Shown here: in pieces, positions 20,515 through 28,451 of the stretch
Position numbering within the stretch: position 1 is the first letter of the stretch
How the letters are laid out: each line of letters begins with the position of its first letter
NCBI GenBank assembly: GCA_023249675.1
Contig: JAHFCE010000007.1
Span: 58,119-122,118 of the forward strand
DNA from: Elusimicrobiota bacterium
GTDB lineage: Bacteria; Elusimicrobiota; Elusimicrobia; UBA1565; UBA9628
Direction: 5' to 3'
Length of the DNA: 64,000 nt
Program-made: the position numbers and the translations under genes
The notes under the pieces: generated by a model
The model's input: the letters and a program-made list of their open reading frames with translations, nothing else
The model's database searches: none
What the model was told of the DNA's origin: nothing

Positions 20515-22956
20515 ATGAAAACCCCTCGCGCCGCCTGTCTCATCTTGCTCGTGCTGGCCGCCTCCGCCGCGCACGCCGATGACCCGACCTCAATCATCCC
20601 CCAGGCGGGCCAGGTCGGAATCACCGATTATTCGCGTCCGCAGCAAAGCCGCGCTTGGAAAATTTTACACATCGAACGTGCGGATTCGACCCCGAGCGAG
20701 CCAAGCGTCCGGATCAATCCGTTCGACAAGGTCTTCCTCATTCCGACCCGTAATTACGACGCGAGCTTCGGCGTCACCCCCCTTCTCAGCGTGTCCGACA
20801 AGCCCTATCCGGGAGCCACGAAAGGCAAGCCGGTGCGCCTGTTGGACAGCAACGAGCAGCCCACCGGGCCGAAACTGTGGCTGTCGAGCCGCCGGAACGA
20901 CGATATTCTCGAGGAGTCGAAACGTTGGCCCGCCGACACATCCCGGAACGACCCGCTGGCTTTCATCCGCTCCCCCTTAGACTCAAAGACGCTCCTGGGC
21001 AAATTTCTGTCCCCCCCGGGAAGCCCGGCCCTCTACCCGTTCAGCCCGCGCAAGGAGCCGCCCACCTTCTACTCGGCCGTCACGAACTATCGCTACGACG
21101 CGGGCAGGAAGAAGGTCATCGACGCCGAGGGCCACAAGGTGACCTTCACCGTGTCGGACCTACCCAATGACAGCGGAGGTTTTTACCTGACGCCCCCGGC
21201 CATTCCGGCCGATTTCAACTTCGGAGACCTGACCTTCGCCGACGCCGAGGGCGAACCCGTGGACGTAAAAAAAGGCGCGGTCCCGGAAGAGCCCGCAGCC
21301 GCGAAAAAACCCGAGGCGCCCCGTTCCCTGAGAAAACTCAACACCGCACGCGGGTGGAAAGGCGAGGTCACCGCCATCGGCGAGTGGCATGCGATCGGGA
21401 CTGCGGCGATCCTGATGCCTCCCCTTCCCGCGCAGACCTTCTACTGCTACCACGAACAGATGAACGGCGATTCGACCCTCGAGGAGCACTTGAAGAAAAA
21501 TCCGGTCATCGTGGAGTGCATCGACTGGTCCATACCGGAAGACGACGCGACGCAGGGCAGCGCGGACAAGAGGTATAAGATCCGCAACTACCATCTCCAA
21601 TTTGATCTGGCCTACAAGGAGGGCAAGCTCACCACCATCAATTCTGCCCTCAGTCTGACCGTGACCGGAAGACCCCTGTCGAGCGCCGCCATCGGAGGCG
21701 CGCAATTTGTCAAGGTGACGAACGCCCAGTCCCCAGCCACCCCGGGCTCAATCCTGCTCAGCGCCAAGGAGCAGACCTGGCTCGACAAGCGCCAGGCCGC
21801 GGAGTACGCGTCAGACAAGACCGCCGCCACGGGGAAGGCCGACGCGATCACGGCCCTTGCTCGGAAATACCGGACACTTGTCGTTGAGAACCTTGCGCCG
21901 AACGCGGCCGCCAGCGCGGCCTACACGAGCGCCATCGCCGCCGCCGGGGCGACGCCGCAGACCATCGACGCGGCCTTGCCCGCCGAAGTCTGGGGCGGCT
22001 CAAACAGCGCCGTCGTCGGTCTTTTCGGCGACCGCGCCGACATCCAGCTGTCGAAGGCCGACTGGGACGTCTTAAGCAAAAATCCCCCCGCCAAGCCGGA
22101 ATACCAGGCCGCGCTCGAGGCGTACAAAACCGCCCGCGCCGGCGCCGACGGCCGGGGCGCGGGGGCCGACTTCACGCGCTCGATGTACGATCCCATCGTC
22201 CTGCACCGCACCGCGGAGGCCGCGCGCAAGCTCCTCGCGCCCCCTCCCGCCACCGCGCCGGCGCCGAACGACGCACACGGCTCGCTGCTGACCGCGGCCG
22301 AGAAGCAGCTGCTCACGCCGGGAGAGCTCGCGACATACCACAGCATCCTTCGCTCGGCCAAGGACGATCCAAACGATCCCTCCCTGCAACGCTATGTCGC
22401 CCAGCTGCGCAAGCGAATCGACGTCGAGCGCCGCCAGGATGACCCGCCATACGCCGTTCCGATCGACAGGGCCGCGTTCGACAAGCTTCCAAAATGGCAG
22501 AAGAGGAAGTTCTGCGGCACTTCCGCCGCCTCAGCCAACCCGGCAGAGGACACGCGCGCGGCCGAGTTGCGCGGCGGGAGCACCGCGCGGGCGGATCTCG
22601 AGGCGAGCGCAGCCGCGTCCGCGACATCCGGGAACACGGCGACGGCGGATGCCCCCGCCACGACATGGGTTGCCGACGCCTGTCGGCCGTACAGGACTCC
22701 GATCGTGGTAAGCCGTCCCGACGCGAAGCCCACCGTCACGGCGGAGACCCCTCCCCCTCCCCTCGGTGTCGACAAGGATGCCGGGGCCAAGAAGCCGAGC
22801 AACTGGTTAAACGCCGACGTCGTGACCAGCGCCGTGAAGGGTGCCATGATCGGCCTGCTGGTCGGCTCTCTGTTCGGCCCCCCCGGCCTCATCGCAGGTC
22901 CGCTCATCGGCGCCGGGCTGTTCTACGGCCTGACCGTATTCGCCAACTGGAAGTAG
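20515..22956 (+). CDS. Large exported protein of unknown function with C-terminal glycine-zipper module
   Basis: 813 residues from ATG 20515 (SD GAGGA, 4-nt gap), chosen over TTG 20500 because it begins a signal peptide (MKTPRAACLILLVLAASAAHA). I do not recognise the roughly 700-residue body. It has an N-terminal half with beta-type sequence, an Ala/Lys-rich middle (about 430-650), and few Cys. The last 50-55 residues are KKPSNWLNADVVTSAVKG followed by GLLVGSLFGPPGLIAGPLIGAG, a glycine-zipper membrane hairpin. The next gene carries the same module almost unchanged. A sigma-54-like promoter precedes it, so expression may be conditional. Glycine zippers of this kind are known in membrane-inserting or pore-forming proteins, but that role here is speculation. 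Confidence 0.78.
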   Translation: MKTPRAACLILLVLAASAAHADDPTSIIPQAGQVGITDYSRPQQSRAWKILHIERADSTPSEPSVRINPFDKVFLIPTRNYDASFGVTPLLSVSDKPYPGATKGKPVRLLDSNEQPTGPKLWLSSRRNDDILEESKRWPADTSRNDPLAFIRSPLDSKTLLGKFLSPPGSPALYPFSPRKEPPTFYSAVTNYRYDAGRKKVIDAEGHKVTFTVSDLPNDSGGFYLTPPAIPADFNFGDLTFADAEGEPVDVKKGAVPEEPAAAKKPEAPRSLRKLNTARGWKGEVTAIGEWHAIGTAAILMPPLPAQTFYCYHEQMNGDSTLEEHLKKNPVIVECIDWSIPEDDATQGSADKRYKIRNYHLQFDLAYKEGKLTTINSALSLTVTGRPLSSAAIGGAQFVKVTNAQSPATPGSILLSAKEQTWLDKRQAAEYASDKTAATGKADAITALARKYRTLVVENLAPNAAASAAYTSAIAAAGATPQTIDAALPAEVWGGSNSAVVGLFGDRADIQLSKADWDVLSKNPPAKPEYQAALEAYKTARAGADGRGAGADFTRSMYDPIVLHRTAEAARKLLAPPPATAPAPNDAHGSLLTAAEKQLLTPGELATYHSILRSAKDDPNDPSLQRYVAQLRKRIDVERRQDDPPYAVPIDRAAFDKLPKWQKRKFCGTSAASANPAEDTRAAELRGGSTARADLEASAAASATSGNTATADAPATTWVADACRPYRTPIVVSRPDAKPTVTAETPPPPLGVDKDAGAKKPSNWLNADVVTSAVKGAMIGLLVGSLFGPPGLIAGPLIGAGLFYGLTVFANWK

Positions 22957-22965
22957 GGGATCGCA

Positions 22966-23003
22966 GACTTTAGGCCTAGGCCGATCGGGGTCCAAGGCCC
23001 CTG
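22966..23003. repeat. Post-stop hairpin element C
   Basis: CTTTAGGCCTAGGCC, then GGGGTCCAAGGCCCC, starting about 9 nt after the TAG stop of the large glycine-zipper gene. It lies in the gap before its small paralogue. It aligns with element B. Confidence 0.45.
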
Positions 23004-23024
23004 ACGGAGCGCCGCGCGGGACGC

Positions 23025-23030
23025 TATCCT
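23025..23030 (+). promoter_or_regulatory. TATCCT -10 box, leaderless start
   Basis: TATCCT-atacgt-ATG places the box 6 nt before the ATG at 23037. No Shine-Dalgarno is present. Confidence 0.5.
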
Positions 23031-23036
23031 ATACGT

Positions 23037-23408
23037 ATGAAAATCCGCGTTCTTCCCCTGCTGCTCGCCGCAACCCTGACCGCCCCGCCTCGCGCCGTCG
23101 CCGGCGAAGCGCTTGCGCAGGCTCGCGCCGCCTCGAGCGATCCCGCGAACTTCGACGGCGGCCGCGCGCGCTTCGAGGGGAACTTCATGGCCCTCGGCGC
23201 CACCACGACCCTCGCTCCACCGGGCGCCGACCAGGAGACCGGAACGAAGAAGCCGAACAAATATTTCAACGCCGACCTCGTGACCAGCGCCGTAAAAGGT
23301 TCCCTGATCGGCCTGCTGGTCGGCTCTTTGTTCGGGCCGCCCGGCCTCATCGCAGGTCCGGTCATCGGCGCCGCTCTGTTCTACGGCCTGACCAAAATCA
23401 CGGCTTAG
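23037..23408 (+). CDS. Small exported protein carrying the same glycine-zipper module
   Basis: 123 residues. The signal peptide is MKIRVLPLLLAATLTAPPRAVAG. A short linker of about 45 residues is followed by the C-terminal module KKPNKYFNADLVTSAVKG then GLLVGSLFGPPGLIAGPVIGAA, nearly identical to the end of the 813-residue protein 80 nt upstream. This is effectively the module alone on a signal peptide. It has its own -10 box, so it need not be co-expressed with its large relative. Its stop overlaps the convergent lspA stop region by 11 nt. The function is unknown; membrane insertion of the zipper hairpin is the only thing the sequence suggests. Confidence 0.85.
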   Translation: MKIRVLPLLLAATLTAPPRAVAGEALAQARAASSDPANFDGGRARFEGNFMALGATTTLAPPGADQETGTKKPNKYFNADLVTSAVKGSLIGLLVGSLFGPPGLIAGPVIGAALFYGLTKITA

Positions 23409-23844
23409 CGGCCGCCTCGTCCTTCATCCCCCACGCGAGCATCCCCGCCCCGATCGAGATGCACGAGTCCGCCACGTTGAACACGGGCCAGTGGTGGAGA
23501 TGCAGGAAATCCACGACGTAGCCGACCATCAGGCGGTCGTAGAGGTTTCCCACCGCCCCCGTCGTGACGAGGAGCGCCCCCCACTGCAGCCAAGGATCAT
23601 TCTTCGGCCAGCGGCGGCGCAGAACCTGCAGGACGATCACAAGGCCGATCGAGACGGCGGTCAGGACCTTGTTGGCCCCGCGCCCCAGGCCGAACGCGGC
23701 GCCCGTGTTCTCGACGTAGGTCAAATCGAAAAATGGCAGGAGCGGTATCGTCCCCACGGCCGCAAGCGAGGCCGCCGCCCAGAGCTTGGTCGCTCGGTCA
23801 AGCGCCAGCAGCGCGACTACAGCTGCCGCGCGCAGCGCCCGCAT
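23398..23844 (-). CDS. lspA: Lipoprotein signal peptidase (signal peptidase II)
   Basis: 148 residues from ATG 23844. The track start at 23952 lies inside ileS and is not needed. There are four membrane helices. Conserved boxes are LDRATKLWA, TYVENTGAAFGLG, TGAVGNLYDRLMVGYVVDFL and FNVADSCI; the two catalytic Asp are in the YVVDFL and NVADSC segments. It cleaves the signal peptide of prolipoproteins after lipidation. It overlaps the 3' end of ileS by 28 nt, the classical ileS-lspA pairing. Several predicted lipoproteins in this window would be clients. Confidence 0.96.
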   Translation of the reverse strand: MRALRAAAVVALLALDRATKLWAAASLAAVGTIPLLPFFDLTYVENTGAAFGLGRGANKVLTAVSIGLVIVLQVLRRRWPKNDPWLQWGALLVTTGAVGNLYDRLMVGYVVDFLHLHHWPVFNVADSCISIGAGMLAWGMKDEAAAKP

Positions 23845-26552
23845 AGCTCCGGGTAGGACTTGTTTGAACCGAGGTCGGTCTGCCAGCGCCAGCAACGCGG
23901 GCACTTGGCGCCTTCGGCGTGAACAACCGAGATCTCGCTTCCAGTCCCCCACTCCGCTTGGGAGACGATGAACAGCTCCTCGAGGTTGAGGCCTTTGAAC
24001 TGCGCGGAGTCGCCGGGCAGAATGACCTTGGCGTCAAGCGACTTGCCCACGAGCTTGGCCGTACGCGCTTCCTCGATCTTCTTGGTGACGTGCTCGCGCA
24101 GTTCAAGCGCCTTCGTCCAACGCTCGGCGAGCGCGGCGTTCGTCCAGCGCTCCTCGGGCGCCGGCAGGTCCCACAGGAACACGCTGTCGGACGGACGCGA
24201 CGGCCAGAAGCGCCAGGCCTCCTCCGCCGTGAAGGACAGGATTGGAGAGAGCAAAGCGCACAGCCGCGCGAATGTCTCCGCCATGACGGTCTGGGCCGCC
24301 AGGCGTTCCGGAGATTCCGGTTTGAACGTATAGAGACGATCCTTGGTCCCGTCGAGATAAAACGCCGAGAGATCGAACGCGCAGAAATCGACGAGTCGGC
24401 GCGCGGCGGCGCGGTAGCGATAAGCGCGATAATCCGCGAACGTCTCCGTCTGCACCGCGGCGAGGCGATGCAGCAGGTAACGCTCCATCTCGGGAAGCTT
24501 CTCGAAAGAAACCGCTTTCGAGGAATCAAAATCGCTCAGATTGCCGAGCAGGTAGCGCAGCGTGTTGCGCACCCGGAAGTAGGAATCCCCGGGACCGGCG
24601 AGAAGCTTGTCGGAGATGCGCACATCGTCGTTGTAATCGCACAGCGCCACCCAGAGGCGAAGAAGATCCGCGCCCCACTTTTCGATGACCGCCTGAGGCG
24701 CCACGACGTTGCCTGTCGACTTGTGCATGGCGCGGCCCTTCTCGTCGAGCACGAAGCCGTGCGTCAGCACCGCCCGGTAAGGAGCCTTGCCGCGCAAGGC
24801 CGTCGACATGACGAGCGAGCTTTGAAACCAGCCGCGGTGCTGGTCGGAGCCCTCGAGGTAAAGATCGGCGAGCGCGTCCTCGCCCAGCACCGAGAGCCAG
24901 GAGACGCCGGAGTCGAGCCAGACGTCGAGAATATCGGACTCGCGGCGGAAGCCGTCCTTCAACGCGGGATGATCGGGAAGGAAGGGCCAGTCGGCGGGTT
25001 TGAGAACCTCACCCCATTTCTCGAACCAGAAATCGGTCCCTTCGGCGGCCGCCTTCTTCTCGATCGCCTCAAGAACGGCGTCATCGAGGACGGCTTCGCC
25101 CGTCTTCACGGAATAAAGAACGGTGATCGGAGTGCCCCACACGCGCTGGCGCGAGAGGCACCAATCAGGGCGGTTTTGGACCATGGACGCGATGCGGTTG
25201 CGCCCCTCGGCCGGAACCCATTGGACCTTGTCGATCTGGGCCAACAGCCGCACGCGCAGGTCCTCGGACAACTTCAAGAACCATTGCTCGGTCGTGCGGA
25301 AGATGACGGGATTCTTGCAGCGCCAGCAATGCGGATACGAATGTTGGATGTCTTTCTTCGCGAGCAGAAGACCGCGTTCCAGGAGATCGGCCATGATCTC
25401 GGGATTACCCTCTTTGAAGATGTGCTTGCCCGTCCAGCGCGGGGCCTTGTCGGTGAACACGCCGGAGTGGTCGACGGGGTTTAAGATCTCCAAGCCGTGC
25501 TTGAGGCCGGTGTGGAAGTCGTCCTCGCCGTGGCCGGGAGCCGTATGAACGATGCCGGTGCCATCCTCAGCGGTGACGTAGTCGGCAAGCACCGCCACAG
25601 AATCGCGGCCTCCATACGGGGCTTCGCAGATCAGGCCTGCATCGACTATCTTCTGTCCTGTCCAGGTTGGTCCCTCAAAGCGATAGGGCTCATCGCCGAC
25701 CCTCGCGTTCTGCACGACTCGCTCAAGCCCCGAAGAAGTCGTGGCCAAAAATCTCCGTCCCCTGAGTTCGGCGACTTGGTAGCTCAGCAGCGGATTAAAA
25801 GCGACCGCCATGTTGGCCGGCAACGTCCACGGCGTCGTCGTCCAGATGACGACCTCCGCGCCCTCCAACTCCTTGATCCCCGACTTCTTGATGGGAAACG
25901 CCACATACACCGAGGGCGAGGTCTTGTCCTTGTACTCGACCTCGGCGTCGGCAAGTGCCGTCTCGCATGTCGGACACCACAGCACGGGCTTGAGGCCGCG
26001 ATAGACGTGACCTTTCTTGACCAGCAGGCGAAACGCGCGCAGAATTTTTGCCTCGTAGTCCTTGGCCATCGTCTTGTACGGGCGCTCCCAGTCGCCGAGC
26101 ACGCCCAGGCGCTTGAACTCCCCGCGCTGGAGGCCGATGAAGCGCTCGGCGAAGGCGGCGGCGTCCTTGCGGAACTTGGAAATGTCGGTGACCCCGCGCT
26201 TGCTCATCTTCATTTCTTTGAGCAAGGCGGTCTCGATGGGCAGGCCGTGGCAGTCCCAGCCGGGAACATAGGGCGCCGCATGGCCCATCAAAGCGCGCGC
26301 CTTCACGGTCATGTCCTTAAGGATTTTGTTCAGCGCGTGGCCGATGTGGATGCTGCCGTTCGCATAGGGCGGACCGTCGTGCAGGACGAAGGGAGTGCGG
26401 CCTTTCTGGCGCTCCTGCAGCTTCTGATAAAGCCGGTCTTTCTCCCAGACCTTCAGGAGCTCGGGCTCGCGCTTGGCCAGGTCCCCTCTCATGGGGAAAT
26501 CGGTCTTGGGCAAGTGGATGGTCGCCGACCAGTCGGTGCGAGCTTCGGGCAT
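23817..26552 (-). CDS. ileS: Isoleucyl-tRNA synthetase
   Basis: 911 residues from ATG 26552. I chose this over upstream in-frame starts because TGGTAGGAT sits 7 nt before it. The HIGH motif is in PYANGSIHIGHALNK, the editing domain has GWDCHGLPIE and WTTTPWTLPANMA, and DVWLDSGVSW precedes the second signature. The KMSKS loop is unusual: GRAMHKSTGN. The C-terminal zinc finger has CPRCWRW and CGRC. It charges tRNA-Ile and edits valine. It is the bacterial zinc-containing form. The downstream lspA overlaps it. Upstream lies the DnaA-box inverted repeat, about 70 bp from the -10 box. Confidence 0.97.
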   Translation of the reverse strand: MPEARTDWSATIHLPKTDFPMRGDLAKREPELLKVWEKDRLYQKLQERQKGRTPFVLHDGPPYANGSIHIGHALNKILKDMTVKARALMGHAAPYVPGWDCHGLPIETALLKEMKMSKRGVTDISKFRKDAAAFAERFIGLQRGEFKRLGVLGDWERPYKTMAKDYEAKILRAFRLLVKKGHVYRGLKPVLWCPTCETALADAEVEYKDKTSPSVYVAFPIKKSGIKELEGAEVVIWTTTPWTLPANMAVAFNPLLSYQVAELRGRRFLATTSSGLERVVQNARVGDEPYRFEGPTWTGQKIVDAGLICEAPYGGRDSVAVLADYVTAEDGTGIVHTAPGHGEDDFHTGLKHGLEILNPVDHSGVFTDKAPRWTGKHIFKEGNPEIMADLLERGLLLAKKDIQHSYPHCWRCKNPVIFRTTEQWFLKLSEDLRVRLLAQIDKVQWVPAEGRNRIASMVQNRPDWCLSRQRVWGTPITVLYSVKTGEAVLDDAVLEAIEKKAAAEGTDFWFEKWGEVLKPADWPFLPDHPALKDGFRRESDILDVWLDSGVSWLSVLGEDALADLYLEGSDQHRGWFQSSLVMSTALRGKAPYRAVLTHGFVLDEKGRAMHKSTGNVVAPQAVIEKWGADLLRLWVALCDYNDDVRISDKLLAGPGDSYFRVRNTLRYLLGNLSDFDSSKAVSFEKLPEMERYLLHRLAAVQTETFADYRAYRYRAAARRLVDFCAFDLSAFYLDGTKDRLYTFKPESPERLAAQTVMAETFARLCALLSPILSFTAEEAWRFWPSRPSDSVFLWDLPAPEERWTNAALAERWTKALELREHVTKKIEEARTAKLVGKSLDAKVILPGDSAQFKGLNLEELFIVSQAEWGTGSEISVVHAEGAKCPRCWRWQTDLGSNKSYPELCGRCARQL

Positions 26553-26559
26553 GAGCCTC

Positions 26560-26568
26560 ATCCTACCA
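26560..26568 (-). promoter_or_regulatory. Extended -10 (TGGTAGGAT), leaderless start of ileS
   Basis: On the minus strand TGG-TAGGAT is followed by GAGGCTC (7 nt) and ATG at 26552. A GAGG in the spacer might also act as a weak ribosome-binding site if transcription starts earlier. Confidence 0.5.
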
Positions 26569-26631
26569 ATTCCAAGTTCTTCCCGGAATAGCATCCCTAC
26601 GACACGTGCAACGACTATCGTGTTCCCAAAT

Positions 26632-26750
26632 AGTTATCCACAAACTTGGCACGTACCAAGTTGACTCACCCGAAATCTTTCATTGGCGCAACCTAAAGAC
26701 CCCATCATCAAGCGCGTGGAACTCGGCCTGGGCCGAGTTTGTGGATAACT
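26632..26750. repeat. 119-bp inverted-repeat element with two DnaA boxes and two hairpins
   Basis: The left end reads AGTTATCCACAAACTTGG, continuing CACGTACCAAGTT. The right end, on the minus strand, reads AGTTATCCACAAACTCGG, continuing CCCAGGCCGAGTT. Each end is a perfect DnaA box TTATCCACA (26634-26642 plus; 26740-26748 minus). A palindrome built from the same bases follows each box. The palindrome stems differ by a compensatory T-A to C-G change. It lies in the 231-nt space between the HEFVH gene and the ileS promoter. It could be a DnaA-responsive site, a replication-related site, or a REPIN/MITE-like mobile repeat. No target-site duplication is evident. Confidence 0.7.
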
Positions 26751-26783
26751 CAGAGCCCCATTCGGGAGCTAGATCTAGGGCCA

Positions 26784-27614
26784 TCACCAGTTTAGATACT
26801 CGTGCGCGTCGGCGTCATCCCAGCCCTCAAAAGTCCCATGGGGTTCTACTATGTGTTCCATAAAAAATGACTTTTCCCACTGCTTGTTGTGCACGAATTC
26901 ATGCTCGTATCCCCCACGGCTGTCTTCAGGCCGCGGATAATCTGTGAAAACTGTATGCCAACTCGGAGCTATGCCAACTGCCCATGTCCCCATAATTCCC
27001 GCCACAGGTCCCCCGCTAAAGATGAGACGGTTATTGGCATACATGAAGTCGGTGTGCTCATCGGAATTGATCGCGTTCCACACCGGGGCCGCGGCGCAGT
27101 TAAGAAGACCGACCGTGGTCATAAGGGCGTCTTGCGCGACGTTTTTAACCGTGCGTAGAGGATCCAAGATAGCCAGCGGGTCGCCATTGGCGAGGCCTTT
27201 GGCCATTCTGACAGGCGTCAGCGCCACGGCCTGGATCGTCTCCAGGGCAAAGGCGATCGGCGCGAGGAGCAGACCGAAAAGTCCACCGAGCAGGCCGTGA
27301 AGATAGCCCGGCCTTTGCTCCCAAGTGACGGGGCCGATGCCGGTGGGTTTTTCATGATATGTGGGCGCTCCGCCTGGACCAAAAATATGAGGGAGCGCGC
27401 CGAGGGTCTTCTTAAGGGCGAGCGTTGCGCTAAAACCGGAGGAGTGCCGGACTGGCGCATTGACCACGAAGCCCCCCGCGTTGACCGTCGAGTTATTGGC
27501 GGCGACGTTGTCGAAAGGCATGGCGGCGTCAAGCCAGGCCGATTCCAGGGGTGCTCCCGCCGCGGGCAGAACGGCGAGAGCCAGGCTTAAAATTCCTCCG
27601 ATAATTTTCCGCAT
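26784..27614 (-). CDS. Exported protein with HExxH-like motif
   Basis: 276 residues. The signal peptide is MRKIIGGILSLALAVLPAAG. Two hydrophobic stretches near 115-135 and 205-222 may be membrane-associated. The C-terminal part has YEHEFVHNKQWEKSFFMEH, an HExxH plus downstream His/Glu arrangement reminiscent of small zinc-metallopeptidase-like proteins with HExxHxxQ, but the third ligand cannot be assigned. I do not recognise the family. A TACACT -10 box lies 7 nt before the ATG, so it is probably leaderless. It diverges from the 27713 gene and ends about 34 nt before the DnaA-box element. Confidence 0.75.
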   Translation of the reverse strand: MRKIIGGILSLALAVLPAAGAPLESAWLDAAMPFDNVAANNSTVNAGGFVVNAPVRHSSGFSATLALKKTLGALPHIFGPGGAPTYHEKPTGIGPVTWEQRPGYLHGLLGGLFGLLLAPIAFALETIQAVALTPVRMAKGLANGDPLAILDPLRTVKNVAQDALMTTVGLLNCAAAPVWNAINSDEHTDFMYANNRLIFSGGPVAGIMGTWAVGIAPSWHTVFTDYPRPEDSRGGYEHEFVHNKQWEKSFFMEHIVEPHGTFEGWDDADAHEYLNW

Positions 27615-27621
27615 ATAATCA

Positions 27622-27627
27622 AGTGTA
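27622..27627 (-). promoter_or_regulatory. TACACT -10 box, leaderless start
   Basis: Minus-strand TACACT-TGATTAT-ATG puts the box 7 nt before the start codon at 27614. Confidence 0.5.
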
Positions 27628-27697
27628 ACGGTGAAGCCGCCCGGCGGGAGGGTCCAGGGACCCAGAGCGTCTGGGCCCCGAAGCTGACCCCGAATTT

Positions 27698-27706
27698 TGA
27701 TAGTAT
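27698..27706 (+). promoter_or_regulatory. Extended -10 (TGATAGTAT), leaderless start
   Basis: TGA-TAGTAT is followed by 6 nt and then ATG at 27713. Just upstream (about 27649-27677) is a GC-rich stretch with GGGTCC-a-GGGACCC that can fold. Confidence 0.55.
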
Positions 27707-27712
27707 GCCCCC

Positions 27713-27943
27713 ATGAACACCTTCATCGCCGTCTGCCTCGCCTTGATCGTCGTTGAGCTCGCCGTCATGATCGGAGTGTTCGCCTACGTGATGCTCCGCG
27801 TCAAGGACGCCGCCGCCGCCGTCGAGGTGGCCGCGTACCGCGTGGACCAGGAAGTGCTCTGCGCCGGCGAAACCTTGCGCTCCGGATGGGGCGGCACGCT
27901 CAAGACGATCCTCTCCGCCGGGCTGTCGCTGATCCGCCGCTGA
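27713..27943 (+). CDS. Small single-pass membrane protein (DUF948-like)
   Basis: 76 residues. One N-terminal helix (TFIAVCLALIVVELAVMIGVFAYVMLRV) is followed by an amphipathic cytoplasmic part with an Ala/Val heptad-like stretch. It resembles DUF948-type small membrane proteins, but the match is only by pattern. It leads a three-gene unit with the cyclic-nucleotide-binding protein (1 nt after its stop) and the PerM transporter. The function is unknown. It could be a membrane anchor or modulator for its neighbours. Confidence 0.7.
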   Translation: MNTFIAVCLALIVVELAVMIGVFAYVMLRVKDAAAAVEVAAYRVDQEVLCAGETLRSGWGGTLKTILSAGLSLIRR

Positions 27944-27944
27944 C

Positions 27945-28451
27945 ATGAGCGCGCTGAAGTCGTTCAAGCGCTGGTTCCTCGATCCTCAGTTCTCGCGCAA
28001 GAAGCAGTTTCTGCGCTCGCTCGACATCTTCAAGGACCTGCGCGACCGGGATCTCGGCCACCTCGTCGCGGCCCTCCACTCACGCAGCTACCGGGAAGGG
28101 GAGGTCATTTTCGTCGAGGGCGATATCGGACGCGCGCTGTTCGTGCTCGAGAGCGGAGAAGTCGTGCTCACGCGCTCCGTCGCGGGCAAAGAACCCGTCG
28201 TCCTCTATCGCCTCAAGCCCGGCGACTTCTTCGGAGAGATGGCCCTGCTCGAGTCGCTGCCGAGGAGCGCCACCGCGACGGCGACCGAAAAGACCCGCCT
28301 GCACCTGCTCTACAAGAGCAAGCTCGACGCCTTGCTCCACGCCGAGCCGCGCATCGGAGTGTCGATCATGAGCCACCTCGCGCGCATGCTCTCAGCCCGC
28401 CTGCGCCGCCTGAGCGCGGATCCGAAGCTCCTGTCCTCGAAAAATGACTGA
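27945..28451 (+). CDS. Cyclic-nucleotide-binding-domain protein without DNA-binding domain
   Basis: 168 residues. The Crp-like beta-roll spans roughly 28-145: FKDLRDRDLGHLVAALHSRSYREGEVIFVEGD, LFVLESGEVVLTR, GDFFGEMALLESLPRSATATA. The GEMALL..PRSATATA cassette matches the phosphate-binding cassette, including the Arg that contacts the cyclic phosphate. No helix-turn-helix follows; the C-terminus is a short basic helix. It is therefore probably an effector or sensor partner and not a transcription factor. Its stop overlaps the transporter start by 8 nt, so nucleotide control of that transporter is plausible but unproven. Confidence 0.9.
   Translation: MSALKSFKRWFLDPQFSRKKQFLRSLDIFKDLRDRDLGHLVAALHSRSYREGEVIFVEGDIGRALFVLESGEVVLTRSVAGKEPVVLYRLKPGDFFGEMALLESLPRSATATATEKTRLHLLYKSKLDALLHAEPRIGVSIMSHLARMLSARLRRLSADPKLLSSKND

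Noticed and set aside
23919-26591. Two long plus-strand ORFs (521 and 364 residues) opposite ileS
   Set aside because: Antisense shadows of a well-conserved synthetase.
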